Source: Beijerinckia indica subsp. indica ATCC 9039
GTDB lineage: Bacteria; Pseudomonadota; Alphaproteobacteria; Rhizobiales; Beijerinckiaceae
Assembly (NCBI RefSeq): GCF_000019845.1
Contig: NC_010581.1
Span: forward strand, 1,369,501-1,433,500
Direction of reading: 5' to 3'
DNA length: 64,000 bases
Under the pieces are notes generated by a model. It saw only the letters and a list, made by a program, of their open reading frames with translations, ran no database searches and was not told the origin of the DNA. How positions within the stretch are numbered: the first letter of the stretch is position 1; every line of letters starts with the position of its first letter. Both the position numbers and the translations under genes were made by a program. This document shows, in pieces, positions 46,088 to 55,072 of this stretch.

Positions 46088-46942
46088 TCAGCCGGTCGCG
46101 ATCGGCAGGTCGTTGCGTCCGCCCCATTCGGTCCAGGAGCCATCATAAAGTCTGATGCCGCGCTGGCCGATGTTTTCGAGCGCCAGCAACAGGATCGCCG
46201 CGGTGACGCCCGAGCCGCAGGTGGTAATGACGGGCTGTTGCGGGTCGAAGCCGATCGCGCTGAACGCTTTTTCAATGTCCTGCGGTGATTTCAGCCGGCC
46301 TTCGGCGACGACTTCACGCCAGGGGAGATTGAGACTGTTGGGAATGTGACCGGAGCGCAGGCCCGCCCGGGGCTCTGGCACTTCACCCCGGAAACGCGGC
46401 GCGGCGCGGGCGTCGATGATCTGGCTCGTCTTGCCGGCGGAGGCTGCATTGACCGTGGCCGCATTGACGACCCCAGCACTGTCGAATGTGGGGGTGAAGG
46501 TGCGGGGCTTTGGCTGGACTTCCCCGCTTTCCACCGGCCGTCCCTCAGCGATCCATTGCGGCAGGCCACCTTCGAGGATTTTCACGTCGCGGGCGCCAAA
46601 AAGACGCAAGGTCCACCAGACGCGCGGCGCGCCCAGCAGCCCCGATGCATCATAGACGACGAGCCGGATATTTTCGGCAAGGCCAAGCTTGCCGGCCGCT
46701 TCAGCGAATTGCTCCGGCGAGGGGAGCATATGCGGCAGATCGGTCGTATGATCGGCGATGGCGTCTATGTCGAAATAGACGGCACCGGGAATATGCCGCG
46801 CGATATATTCCGCTTTCGCGTCGCGTTTCTCGTCGGGCATGAAGAATGTCGCGTCGATGATCGCGAGATCCTGCAAGGAGTTCGATTTGCCGAGTTCGGC
46901 GGCGAGCCATTCGGTCGAAACGAAGAAAGCCGGATCACCCAT
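46088..46942 (-). CDS. sseA: 3-mercaptopyruvate sulfurtransferase
   Basis: A 284-residue two-rhodanese-domain enzyme that moves sulfur from 3-mercaptopyruvate to thiols or cyanide. N-terminal inactive rhodanese (about 8-140, HIPGAVYFDIDAIAD) and C-terminal active domain (about 170-280). Catalytic Cys242 sits in CGSGVTA, the loop typical of mercaptopyruvate rather than thiosulfate enzymes. GAGGAG precedes the ATG. cysK lies directly upstream (29-base gap), suggesting a small sulfur operon. Confidence 0.95.
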   Translation of the reverse strand: MGDPAFFVSTEWLAAELGKSNSLQDLAIIDATFFMPDEKRDAKAEYIARHIPGAVYFDIDAIADHTTDLPHMLPSPEQFAEAAGKLGLAENIRLVVYDASGLLGAPRVWWTLRLFGARDVKILEGGLPQWIAEGRPVESGEVQPKPRTFTPTFDSAGVVNAATVNAASAGKTSQIIDARAAPRFRGEVPEPRAGLRSGHIPNSLNLPWREVVAEGRLKSPQDIEKAFSAIGFDPQQPVITTCGSGVTAAILLLALENIGQRGIRLYDGSWTEWGGRNDLPIATG

Positions 46943-46971
46943 GCGTCTGTCTCCTCGACTTTACTTTGATC

Positions 46972-48003
46972 CTAAACAAAATCCGGTTTGATTGTCGGCT
47001 GGCGTTCGAGCCAGGAGGGCACTGGCAGGTTCTTGCCGCGCAGGAAGGCCGGATTAAAAAGCTTCGACTGATAGCGGGCGCCGGAATCGGCGAGGATCGT
47101 CACGATCGTGTGGCCGGGACCAAGTTCCTTCGCGAGCCGGATCGCGCCGGCGACATTAATCGCCGAAGAGCCTCCAAGCAAAAGGCCTTCATTTTCGGCG
47201 AGATCGAACAGGATCGGCAAAGCTTCCTCGTCCGGAATCTGGAAAGGAATATCGACCGGCACATTTTCGAGATTGGCTGTGATGCGGCCCTGGCCGATGC
47301 CTTCGGTGATCGAGGAGCCCGAGGATTTCAGGACACCATGGGCGTAATATTCATAGAGGGCGGCGCCGAGCGGATCGGCCAGGCCGATCTTGACCTCCGG
47401 CTTTTTCGCCTTCAGCGCCAAGGCGATGCCGGCGAGCGTCCCACCCGTGCCGACGGCGCAGATGAATCCATCGATTTTGCCTTCCGTCTGGTCCCAGATT
47501 TCCGGCCCGGTGGTTTCGAAATGGCCCTGGCGATTGGCCACATTGTCGAATTGATTGGCCCAGATCGCGCCGGCGGGATGCTCCTTGGCGAGCCTTTCGG
47601 CGAGGCGGCCAGACAATTTCACATAATTGTTCGGATCGGCATAGCCGACAGCCGGGACCTCGATCAATTCTGCGCCTTGCAGCCGCAGAAGATCCTTCTT
47701 CTCCTGACTCTGCGTCTCGGGGATGACAATGACGGTCTTGAAACCGAGGGCATTGGCCACGAGCGCGAGGCCGATACCCGTATTACCGGCCGTACCCTCG
47801 ACAATTAAGCCACCGGGCTTCAGGGCGCCGCGTGCGATTGCATCCTGGACAATGGAGAGAGCGGCGCGGTCCTTGACGGAACCGCCGGGATTCATGAATT
47901 CGGCCTTGCCGAGAATGGTGCAACCCGTCGCCTCGGATGCGGCGCGGAGCTTGATGAGAGGCGTATGACCAATGGCCTCGATCACATTAGCGGCTGAACT
48001 CAT
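46972..48003 (-). CDS. cysK: Cysteine synthase A-like PLP enzyme
   Basis: A 343-residue O-acetylserine sulfhydrylase family protein. The ATG at 48003 follows AAAGGACTG; an ATG nine codons upstream is possible. PLP Lys44 in NPGGSVKDRAA, the substrate loop VEGTAGNTGIGLA and the phosphate loop VGTGGTLAG are present. It has the longer C-terminus of the CysK2-like group found in alphaproteobacteria (usual CysK is about 310-320). It would form cysteine from O-acetylserine and sulfide. It is co-directional with sseA. Confidence 0.93.
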   Translation of the reverse strand: MSSAANVIEAIGHTPLIKLRAASEATGCTILGKAEFMNPGGSVKDRAALSIVQDAIARGALKPGGLIVEGTAGNTGIGLALVANALGFKTVIVIPETQSQEKKDLLRLQGAELIEVPAVGYADPNNYVKLSGRLAERLAKEHPAGAIWANQFDNVANRQGHFETTGPEIWDQTEGKIDGFICAVGTGGTLAGIALALKAKKPEVKIGLADPLGAALYEYYAHGVLKSSGSSITEGIGQGRITANLENVPVDIPFQIPDEEALPILFDLAENEGLLLGGSSAINVAGAIRLAKELGPGHTIVTILADSGARYQSKLFNPAFLRGKNLPVPSWLERQPTIKPDFV

Positions 48004-48263
48004 GACTGCAGTCCTTTGCTTTTTGTCCATATAAGACCTCGCTCCGGCCGCTGTCGAGGTTACGTTACGCCCAGGCTGCCGTTCCGATTGGGTCTTTCGC
48101 AAAATCCCACGCATTTTTTCTGGCCGGTGGAACCAAGATGCGCGTCGCCGGTTGATAAAATCGGCCGGCCTGCCAAGGCAATTCTCTAAGGCAAATTCAG
48201 GGGAATTTGTCGAGAAGAGAAACGGGAAGAGGCTGGCCGGCCGATCGCTAAAGGAGCATATGA

Positions 48264-48830
48264 ATGGATAGGCCTTTGCAGATCGTTTTCCGTGACCTTG
48301 AGCACTCCGCCTCTCTTGAACATTTGATTCGAGAACGTGCCCAGCGCCTTGAGCACCTGTTTCGCCATATTATGGGCATGCGCGCCGTCGTCAGTCCCGC
48401 GCAAGGGTCCGAAACGGCGAAGAAAGCCTTGGCTTTGACGATTGAGGTGGAAGTACCCGGCCGTCCGTTGTTGATTGGGAAAGCGGAAGAGGCGAGGCAC
48501 GATTCGAAAGGCGTTCCGATGGCGCTCGTGAAACATGCTTTCGAGGCCGTGCATCGCCAGCTCGACGCTATCGCCGATATTCGGCGCGGTCAGGTCAAAC
48601 ACCATGAGGGCATGGGCGAGACGGGTGTGATCAGCAAGCTGTTTCCGCAGCAGAATTACGGGTTTATCGAAGTCAGGGGAGCCGGCGATCTGTATTTCAC
48701 CCGCAACGCCGTGCAACGCGGTGACTTTGATTCCATGGAGGTCGGCAATCAGGTCGTGATTACGCGTGCGACGACGGAAGGCCCGATGGGCCCGCAGGCG
48801 AGTTCCGTGCGGCGCGTCGAAAGTCTCTGA
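48264..48830 (+). CDS. HPF/RaiA-like domain fused to a cold-shock domain
   Basis: A 188-residue protein with AGGAG 7 bases before the ATG. Residues about 3-110 resemble the ribosome-hibernation S30AE fold (LQIVFRDLEHSASLEHLIRE..., DAIADIRRGQVKHH at the end). Residues about 118-186 are a cold-shock beta-barrel: GVISKLFPQQNYGFIEV (RNP1-like) and GDLYFTRNAV (RNP2-like). It is probably ribosome- or RNA-binding under stress. Note that the N-terminal domain is weaker than canonical HPF, so the ribosome-binding role is inferred from architecture. Confidence 0.85.
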   Translation: MDRPLQIVFRDLEHSASLEHLIRERAQRLEHLFRHIMGMRAVVSPAQGSETAKKALALTIEVEVPGRPLLIGKAEEARHDSKGVPMALVKHAFEAVHRQLDAIADIRRGQVKHHEGMGETGVISKLFPQQNYGFIEVRGAGDLYFTRNAVQRGDFDSMEVGNQVVITRATTEGPMGPQASSVRRVESL

Positions 48831-48861
48831 TGAGATGTTTGCGTGAAAGGATGAATAGCCG

Positions 48862-48894
48862 AGGTGGGGATGATCATCCCCACCTTTATTTTTG
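48862..48894 (+). terminator. Terminator after the HPF-CSD gene
   Basis: AGGTGGGGAT, GATC-centred, ATCCCCACCT perfect palindrome followed by TTATTTTTG, 31 bases after the stop. Confidence 0.9.
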
Positions 48895-49529
48895 AGCGTG
48901 ACCACCTCACGCCCAAGGGGGCGGCAAGTTTTCACGCTGTTCCGTCACCGCTGGCAAGGCCCCGTGCCAGCCGAGCTTTCGTGTTTGCGCATAGCATACA
49001 ATCCGTAGACCAGCCGCCACCATGCGCGCGCAAGAACTCTTCCATTGGAGCGATCTTGTGCACTTTTATGTGTGTGTCGAAAAAATCATGGTTCGACATC
49101 ATAACGCCTATCAACGCGTATTCAGCGCGCTCCTTTTGGCGATGACGCTTCGCAAAGCCCAAGTTCATGAACGCGCGAAATGCACCCGCTGATTCGGTGA
49201 CGGGAGCCATCTGAATCGGGAGCGATGACATTCTCCAGAGGCTGTCGAAAATATTTCTGGATGTGATGATCGCTGATACGCTTATGGCCATGCTCGCCGC
49301 CGCGTTTTTCGCGATTAAATATGAGTGAATCTGTCGCAGGCTCGCTCATAAAGAGCTTCGATGTGATAGGATTTTTAAACCGGGCTATGACCGAACCGTG
49401 AATTCTTCTGCGGCCTCCGCTATCGCGAACGGTGGATCAAGGGCGCAGTTTGATGAAAGACATCTTTCGTCAGCGTTGATTTGGTTTAGACTTGTGCCCC
49501 AATGGGGCAGGTGGAAGGTTTTCGGAAGC
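48895..49529. other. Region upstream of the SDR gene
   Basis: About 635 bases with one doubtful minus-strand frame (48932-49291, listed separately) and the non-coding 5' part of the SDR frame. No repeat family copy was recognised. Confidence 0.4.
48932..49291 (-). CDS. Doubtful hypothetical protein
   Basis: A 119-codon frame. In its favour, the C-terminal half has a protein-like composition (YALIGVMMSNHDFFDTHIKV, APMEEFLRAHGGGW, DCMLCANTK with a Cys pair). Against it are the absence of a clear ribosome site and of a recognisable family, and an overlapping frame of similar length. It could be a decayed gene. Confidence 0.3.
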   Translation of the reverse strand: MAISVSAIITSRNIFDSLWRMSSLPIQMAPVTESAGAFRAFMNLGFAKRHRQKERAEYALIGVMMSNHDFFDTHIKVHKIAPMEEFLRAHGGGWSTDCMLCANTKARLARGLASGDGTA

Positions 49530-50306
49530 ATGGCGGTCTATCGTGCGAGACCGAGAGATGGTGTGGCCTGGGTCACGGGGGCCAGTTCCGGCATCGGGCG
49601 GGCTGTGGCCATGGAACTGGCGCGGCGAGGCTACAGGGTCGCTGCCACGGCGCGGCGCAAGGGTGATCTCGAGGATCTTGCCGCCGCCATGCCGAATATC
49701 ATCAGCTTTCCGGGCGATGTGACCGATCTCGCTGGCATGCGGGCGATGGTCAAACGCATTGAGCGTCAGCTTGGGCCTATCGCGCTCGCCTTTTTCAATG
49801 CTGGCGTCTATTTCATTCAGGAGCGCAAGGGGCTGGCGGCGGAAATCGCGTGGCGGACTTTCGAGGTCAATACGGGCGGCGTCCTGAATTGCCTCGATCC
49901 TTTGCTGCCGGAAATGCGTCGAAGACGCTTTGGGCAGATCGTTCTGAATGCCTCGCTTGCAGGTTATGGCGGCATTCCGGGTTCGCTCGCCTATGGCGCG
50001 AGCAAGGCGGCTTTGATTTCACTCGCCGAAACCTTGAAGCTGACGGAAGAGCGGGCCGGGATCAATGTCCAGGTCGTCAATCCGGGTTTCGTCGAAACGC
50101 CGATGACAGCTCCCAATGATTTCTTCGAGATGCCGTTCCTGATGGATGCCGATGGCGCCGCCAGAAGAATCTGCGATGGATTCGAAAGAGGCGGGTTCGA
50201 AATCACTTTCCCCAAGCGTCTTGCCTGGAGCTTCAAATTCGCCTGCCTGCTGCCTTATCCGCTGTTCTTTGCGATCATGCGGCGGGCGACGCGGCGCGTG
50301 CAATAA
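49530..50306 (+). CDS. Short-chain dehydrogenase/reductase
   Basis: A 258-residue classical SDR. The frame is open for 44 codons before the ATG at 49530, but that part has no family sequence and GGAAGC precedes 49530. NAD(P) motif TGASSGIGRA near residue 16, NAG-like FFNAGVY, catalytic Ser in LNASLAG and Tyr-x-x-x-Lys in YGASKAA are present. PGFVETPMT follows. The C-terminal 30 residues are hydrophobic (FACLLPYPLFFAIM), possibly membrane-associated. Substrate unknown. Confidence 0.9.
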   Translation: MAVYRARPRDGVAWVTGASSGIGRAVAMELARRGYRVAATARRKGDLEDLAAAMPNIISFPGDVTDLAGMRAMVKRIERQLGPIALAFFNAGVYFIQERKGLAAEIAWRTFEVNTGGVLNCLDPLLPEMRRRRFGQIVLNASLAGYGGIPGSLAYGASKAALISLAETLKLTEERAGINVQVVNPGFVETPMTAPNDFFEMPFLMDADGAARRICDGFERGGFEITFPKRLAWSFKFACLLPYPLFFAIMRRATRRVQ

Positions 50307-50307
50307 G

Positions 50308-50631
50308 TCACGCGTCGGGATCCTCGGGCGCAAGCTCCTTGAGGCTTTCGGCGATCACGCCTACTTCCGTCCAATCGAGAGGGAGTGGCGGCTGGCGTGC
50401 CTGCAGCAGCAAACCGTCCGGCGTCACAGTGCCAACGAAATCCTGATCGCTGGCGATGGGGCTCATATAGATTTCATCGACCTTGCTGGTGCCCGCCTTC
50501 ACAGCCGTGAGAGCGCGCGACAGAGTGAGAGCCTCGCGCGGAGTGAAAACGAAGTTCAAGCCTTCCGAGAGGCTCAGGCGGATCATGGGGCCAAGGCCGC
50601 GGTGGGTGAAAGATTCTGCCGTGCTGCTCAT
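50308..50631 (-). CDS. Hypothetical protein
   Basis: A 107-residue protein convergent with the SDR gene (1-base gap). Features: IRLSLSEGLNFVFTPREALTLSRALTAVKAG, then SPIASDQDFVGTVTPDGLLL and an acidic C-terminus. No signal peptide or membrane segment. I do not recognise the family. It is transcribed leftward, 121 bases downstream of the flavin monooxygenase gene. Confidence 0.6.
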   Translation of the reverse strand: MSSTAESFTHRGLGPMIRLSLSEGLNFVFTPREALTLSRALTAVKAGTSKVDEIYMSPIASDQDFVGTVTPDGLLLQARQPPLPLDWTEVGVIAESLKELAPEDPDA

Positions 50632-50707
50632 GGGAGGCGGTCCTTCGGGATCGATTGTCCCGCTGGCGATACGCCTCTTTCAGCTCCTTGGCGAGGGCGA
50701 AACCGGA

Positions 50708-50741
50708 AGACCGCCGTTTCCGAGTCGGAAAGCGGCGGTCT
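50708..50741 (-). terminator. Probable terminator after the monooxygenase gene
   Basis: AGACCGCCG, TTTCC / GGAAAG, CGGCGGTCT form a long stem. The minus-strand flank is CTTCCGGTTTCG, only weakly T-rich, so it may be a hairpin without efficient termination. Confidence 0.5.
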
Positions 50742-50752
50742 CTCTTGCAAGA

Positions 50753-52102
50753 TTATTCCGCTGCAGCAAGGTTAAGTCTTGCCGCGCGCGTCCAGCGGTT
50801 TTCCGGGACCGGCAGGCCGAGATGGCCGCGCAGGGTCGAATGGTCGTAGTCTTTCCGGAACAGGCCGCGTTGCTGCAGGAGCGGCACGACTTTTTCGCGG
50901 AACAGGGCGAAATCCTGCGGGCGCGCCACGCGCAGGATGAAGCCATCGGCGGCGTGGCCGGTAAACCAATGTTCGATCGAATCGGCGATCGTTTTGGGCG
51001 AGCCGACGAATTCCGTGCGCCATAAGCCGAAACGATGGGCCGCCGCGCGCAAGGTCAGTTTCTCCTCTCGGGCAATGCGTATGACACGTTCGGCATGGCC
51101 CTTATAGCTGTTGAGCGTGAGGCCGCTGACATCGGGGAAGGGCTCGTCCAAGGGATATTGCCGGAAATCATGATAATTGAAGAGCCGGCCCAATTGGACG
51201 AGGAGTTTTTCGAGGTCGAAGGCGCCCCGACGGGCCTCCTCGATTGCCTTGGCCTCTTCGTCCGTATCGGCGATGATCGGCGCAAGGCCCGGCAAGACCT
51301 TGATCAAATCGGGATCGCGCCCGAGCGCTGCCGCCCGCGCTTTCAGATCGGCATAATATTCTCGTGATTCCTCGAAAGATTCGGCACCCGCGAAGGTCGC
51401 TTCGGCGATGTGAGCGCCGAAATTGCGCCCCTCCTCACTGACTCCGGCCTGGAACAGGACCGGCTGTCCCTGAGCCGAGCGGCTGAGGGCCAGCGGGCCG
51501 GCGACCGAGAAAAACTCGCCCTTATGATTGAGCGCATGCTGTTTGGATTTGTCGAGGAAAACGCCGCTCACCTTGTCGCGGGGGAAGGCATCATCCTCAT
51601 AACTGTCCCAAAGACCTTGGACCACATCGACGAATTCGCGCGCGCGGCGATAGCGCAGCGAATGTTCGAAATGGTCCTCGCGGCTGTAATTGCGCGCGGC
51701 GCCCTCGAGGCCGGTCGTGACCACGTTCCAACCCGCACGGCCCCGGCTGATGAGATCGAGCGAGCCGAATTGGCGCGCGACATTATAGGGCTCCCAATAA
51801 GAGGTGGTGAGGGTGCCGACGAGGCCGATTTTCGACGTCGAAACCGCCAGCGCCGAGAGCAGAGTGAGCGGTTCCAGCCGATTCAGGAAATGCGGTGCCG
51901 TGTCCGGCGTGATGAAGGGGCTGTCGACGATGAAGACGAAATCGAATTTCGAAGCCTCGGCCAGCCGGGCGTTTTCAATATACCAATTGATGTCGATGCT
52001 GGCGTCGCCGGGGAGAGCGGGATCGCGCCAGGTGGAATGGTCCGTCGCGACCCCTTCGAGAATGGCGCCGAGCTTGAGTTGCCGGCCTTGTTGCGCGCTC
52101 AT
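50753..52102 (-). CDS. NtaA/SnaA/DszA-type flavin-dependent monooxygenase
   Basis: A 449-residue luciferase-like protein. N-terminus RQLKLGAILEGVATDHSTWR, then DFVFIVDSPFI, SKIGLVGTLTTSYWEPYNVARQF and GRAGWNVVTT, which form the barrel and FMN phosphate-binding region of the NtaA/SnaA/DszA group. FQAGVSEEGRNFGA is also family-specific. It needs reduced FMN from a separate reductase, none of which is adjacent. Substrates in the group include nitrilotriacetate, dibenzothiophene sulfone and alkyl sulfones, so a sulfur- or nitrogen-scavenging role is possible. Confidence 0.92.
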   Translation of the reverse strand: MSAQQGRQLKLGAILEGVATDHSTWRDPALPGDASIDINWYIENARLAEASKFDFVFIVDSPFITPDTAPHFLNRLEPLTLLSALAVSTSKIGLVGTLTTSYWEPYNVARQFGSLDLISRGRAGWNVVTTGLEGAARNYSREDHFEHSLRYRRAREFVDVVQGLWDSYEDDAFPRDKVSGVFLDKSKQHALNHKGEFFSVAGPLALSRSAQGQPVLFQAGVSEEGRNFGAHIAEATFAGAESFEESREYYADLKARAAALGRDPDLIKVLPGLAPIIADTDEEAKAIEEARRGAFDLEKLLVQLGRLFNYHDFRQYPLDEPFPDVSGLTLNSYKGHAERVIRIAREEKLTLRAAAHRFGLWRTEFVGSPKTIADSIEHWFTGHAADGFILRVARPQDFALFREKVVPLLQQRGLFRKDYDHSTLRGHLGLPVPENRWTRAARLNLAAAE

Positions 52103-52418
52103 GCCTGATCTCCTCTCGTGAAAAGCGTGGAACTATGCGGTCCAGAGAAGATCAGTCTATAATATCTATGTTATAACTCGTGTATGAGTAATTCTGAACC
52201 TGCCCTTGAGCGGACGGCATGAATGGGTCGAAGGTGAGCATTCGACGCAAAAGCAGCGATTTCCTTGCGAATTTTTTTGTTTTAAAGGGAGAACCATCGC
52301 GACGGTCCAATGAGGCCGCATATCCCTGGCCGGTGCCGGCGTTCTCGAAATTTTCGGACGTCCTTCCTATTTTGCAATGAATAGCGCCGCCAAACCTTGG
52401 ATGACCGGGAGTATCGCC

Positions 52419-53720
52419 ATGAATGCCAAAGTCGAAGTCGGTCAGCCGGCGGCCAATTCCTTTTTCGCCGCGAATCTCGCCGATGCCGATCCTGAAATCG
52501 CCAAGGCGATCGAACTCGAACTCGGCCGCCAGCGGCATGAAATCGAATTGATCGCGTCGGAAAATATCGTCTCCAAGGCCGTGCTCGAGGCGCAAGGCTC
52601 GATCATGACGAATAAATATGCCGAAGGCTATCCGGGCAAACGCTATTATGGCGGCTGTCAATTCGTTGATATTGCCGAAAATCTGGCGATCGAACGGGTC
52701 CGCAAATTGTTCGACTGCCAATTCGCCAATGTGCAGCCCAATTCCGGCAGTCAGGCGAATCAGGCGGTCTTTCTCGCCCTTTTGCAGCCGGGCGACGTTT
52801 TCATGGGCCTCGATCTCGCGGCCGGAGGCCATTTGACTCATGGCTCGCCGGTTAATTTGTCTGGTAAATGGTTCAAGGCGGTCTCCTATGGCGTGCGTCA
52901 GTCAGACCATTTGATCGATATGGACGCGGTCGAGGCTCTCGCCAAGGAACATAAGCCGAAACTGATCATCGCCGGCGGCTCTGCCTATCCCCGCCATTGG
53001 GATTTCGCCCGTTTTCGCGCGATCGCGGATTCGGTCGGCGCCTATTTCTTCGTCGATATGGCGCATTTCGCCGGTCTCGTCGCCGGTGGCGCGCATCCCT
53101 CTCCCTTTCCGCATGCGCATGTCGTCACCTCGACCACGCACAAAACCTTGCGCGGCCCGCGCGGTGGCCTTGTCCTCACCAATGACGCCGACATTGCGAA
53201 GAAGATCAATTCCGCCGTTTTCCCCGGTCTTCAGGGTGGCCCTTTGATGCATGTCATCGCCGCCAAGGCGGTTGCTTTTGGCGAGGCCCTGCGGCCCGAT
53301 TTCCGTTTGTATGCGCAGCAGGTGGTGGTGAATGCGGGCACGCTCGCCTCGCGGCTGGTCGAAAAAGGATTCGCGATTTCGTCCGGTGGCACGGACAATC
53401 ATTTGATGCTCGTCGATCTCCGGCCAAAGCAATTGACCGGCAAGGCGGCGGAAGCAGCCCTTGGGCGCGCCTCGATCACCTGCAACAAAAACGGCGTGCC
53501 TTTCGATACGGCGAGCCCTTTCGTGACCTCAGGGATCAGGCTCGGCTCGCCGGCGGCGACCTCTCGTGGTTTCGGCACCAAGGAATTCCAGGACGTGGCG
53601 GATCTCATCGCCGAAACCCTGGATGGGCTCGCCAAGAATGGCGAGGAAGGCAATGCTGCCGTTGAGGCCAGTGTCAAGGAGCGGGCTATTGCCCTGACCC
53701 AGCGCTTCCCCATCTATTGA
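52419..53720 (+). CDS. glyA: Serine hydroxymethyltransferase
   Basis: A 433-residue PLP enzyme interconverting serine and glycine with tetrahydrofolate. Of three ATG codons, 52419 has GGGAG at proper spacing and begins [55 protein letters not shown] and PLP Lys242 in [13 protein letters not shown] are present. It is a single-carbon supply gene; the Beijerinckiaceae context makes a link to C1 metabolism plausible but not required. A repeat A copy follows, then ribD. Confidence 0.97.
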   Translation: MNAKVEVGQPAANSFFAANLADADPEIAKAIELELGRQRHEIELIASENIVSKAVLEAQGSIMTNKYAEGYPGKRYYGGCQFVDIAENLAIERVRKLFDCQFANVQPNSGSQANQAVFLALLQPGDVFMGLDLAAGGHLTHGSPVNLSGKWFKAVSYGVRQSDHLIDMDAVEALAKEHKPKLIIAGGSAYPRHWDFARFRAIADSVGAYFFVDMAHFAGLVAGGAHPSPFPHAHVVTSTTHKTLRGPRGGLVLTNDADIAKKINSAVFPGLQGGPLMHVIAAKAVAFGEALRPDFRLYAQQVVVNAGTLASRLVEKGFAISSGGTDNHLMLVDLRPKQLTGKAAEAALGRASITCNKNGVPFDTASPFVTSGIRLGSPAATSRGFGTKEFQDVADLIAETLDGLAKNGEEGNAAVEASVKERAIALTQRFPIY

Positions 53721-53740
53721 GCGTAGCAACGCTTATTCTT

Positions 53741-53854
53741 ATACCAACGGTCATGATCAATGACCGTTGGACCACTCTTGAATTTTCGCCATCGCTTTGA
53801 AAAAGCGAAAATTCAAGAAAGGAACCAAAGGTCGTTCTTCACGACCTTTGGTAT
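53741..53854 (+). repeat. Repeat family A, copy 1 (full length)
   Basis: A 114-bp element bounded by ATACCAA and TTGGTAT. Three hairpins in order: CCAACGGTCAT/ATGACCGTTGG, TTGAATTTTCGC/GCGAAAATTCAA, ACCAAAGGTCGT/ACGACCTTTGGT. It sits in the 144 bases between glyA and ribD, ending 10 bases before the ribD start, so it may be part of the ribD leader. Confidence 0.92.
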
Positions 53855-53864
53855 TAGAGGAAGG

Positions 53865-55070
53865 ATGTTTCACCCGCCCATGCTTTCGCGCGGCTCTGGC
53901 ATGCAGCCGATCGTCTCTCCCGACAGTGAGACCGATACGCATTATATGGCCGAGGCCTTGGCGTTGAGCCAGCAAGGTCTCGGCCGTACAGCGCCCAATC
54001 CTTCGGTCGGGGCAATCATCGTCAAGGACGGAAAGATCGTCGGACGCGGTTGGACTCAGCCGGGAGGGCGGCCGCATGCCGAGACCGAGGCTTTGGCCGA
54101 GGCAGGGGATGCGGCGCGTGGCGCGACGCTCTATGTCACTTTGGAACCGTGCAGCCATTTTGGTGTCACGCCGCCTTGTGCCTCGGCGATCATCGCGGCG
54201 GGCGTCGCCCGCGTGGTCTGCGCGCTGGAAGATCCAGATCCCCGAGTGTCGGGGCGGGGCTATCGCATGTTGCGGGAAGCCGGCATTGCCGTGACTCATG
54301 GCGTGCTGGAAGCCGAAGCACGCCGCGCCAATCTCGGCCATATCCGGCGCGTGCAGGCTCAGCGCCCGATGGTGACCTTGAAACTCGCCATGACCGCTGA
54401 CGGCTTCGTGGCCAGCACGGCGCCACGAGAAGGGCAGGCACCCCGGCTCAAAATCACCGGCGCGGCCGCCAATGAGCACGTCCATCGGATGCGTGCCCAG
54501 CATGATGCCATCATGATCGGCATCGGCACGGCGCTAGCCGATGATCCCATGCTGACGGTGCGGCTGTCAGGCCAGGAGGAGATGGGTAAAGCGGAGATGG
54601 GTAAAGTGGCGGCCAGGCCGCGGCGCATCGTGCTCGACAGCCATTTACGCCTGCCGCTCCAATCCCATCTCGTGCAGACTGCGGCCGATTATCCAACCCT
54701 TGTGCTGACGCGTGACGATGCCTCCGCCGAGGCCATGGCCCGGCTGCGCGAGGCCTCCGTCGTGGTCGAAACGCTTGAAAGCGCGCAAAGCACGCCATCG
54801 CTTGATCTTTCCGCTGCCTTGCAGCGTCTCGCCTCTCTCGGCCTGACACGGATTTTCTCTGAAGGGGGACCGCGTGTCGCGGAATCCTTGATTGGTCAGC
54901 ATGCCGCCGATGAGGTGATCCTGCTCGAATCGCCGGCGATTCTGGGTGCTGGCGTGGAGGGCCTTTCTCCCCGGGCGCGCGCCATTCTGGGTAACCTTAC
55001 CCTTTATCGTCCTGCCGAGACACGGATGATCGAAGAGGACCGCCTCACCCGCTATGAAAGGATTGATTGA
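53865..55070 (+). CDS. ribD: Bifunctional riboflavin deaminase-reductase
   Basis: About 401 residues from ATG 53865 (GAGGAAGG immediately upstream; 53880 is an alternative). The frame extends upstream through repeat A, which I regard as non-coding. N-terminal deaminase: HAETEA and PCSHFGVTPPC carry the zinc ligands His71, Cys96 and Cys105. C-terminal reductase from about residue 165: VTLKLAMTADGFVA and FSEGGPRVAESLI. A tandem 15-bp duplication (54580-54609) repeats Glu-Met-Gly-Lys-Ala/Val in the linker loop. No FMN riboswitch is seen upstream. Confidence 0.95.
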   Translation: MFHPPMLSRGSGMQPIVSPDSETDTHYMAEALALSQQGLGRTAPNPSVGAIIVKDGKIVGRGWTQPGGRPHAETEALAEAGDAARGATLYVTLEPCSHFGVTPPCASAIIAAGVARVVCALEDPDPRVSGRGYRMLREAGIAVTHGVLEAEARRANLGHIRRVQAQRPMVTLKLAMTADGFVASTAPREGQAPRLKITGAAANEHVHRMRAQHDAIMIGIGTALADDPMLTVRLSGQEEMGKAEMGKVAARPRRIVLDSHLRLPLQSHLVQTAADYPTLVLTRDDASAEAMARLREASVVVETLESAQSTPSLDLSAALQRLASLGLTRIFSEGGPRVAESLIGQHAADEVILLESPAILGAGVEGLSPRARAILGNLTLYRPAETRMIEEDRLTRYERID

Positions 55071-55072
55071 TC

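Noticed and set aside
53721..53864. A possible FMN riboswitch before ribD
   Set aside because: The space is filled by repeat A, which has none of the RFN-element core sequences.
53760..53864. N-terminal extension of RibD by 35 residues
   Set aside because: These codons are the repeat A element, which also produces a near-identical peptide antisense at 20300; this is repeat translation, not RibD sequence.
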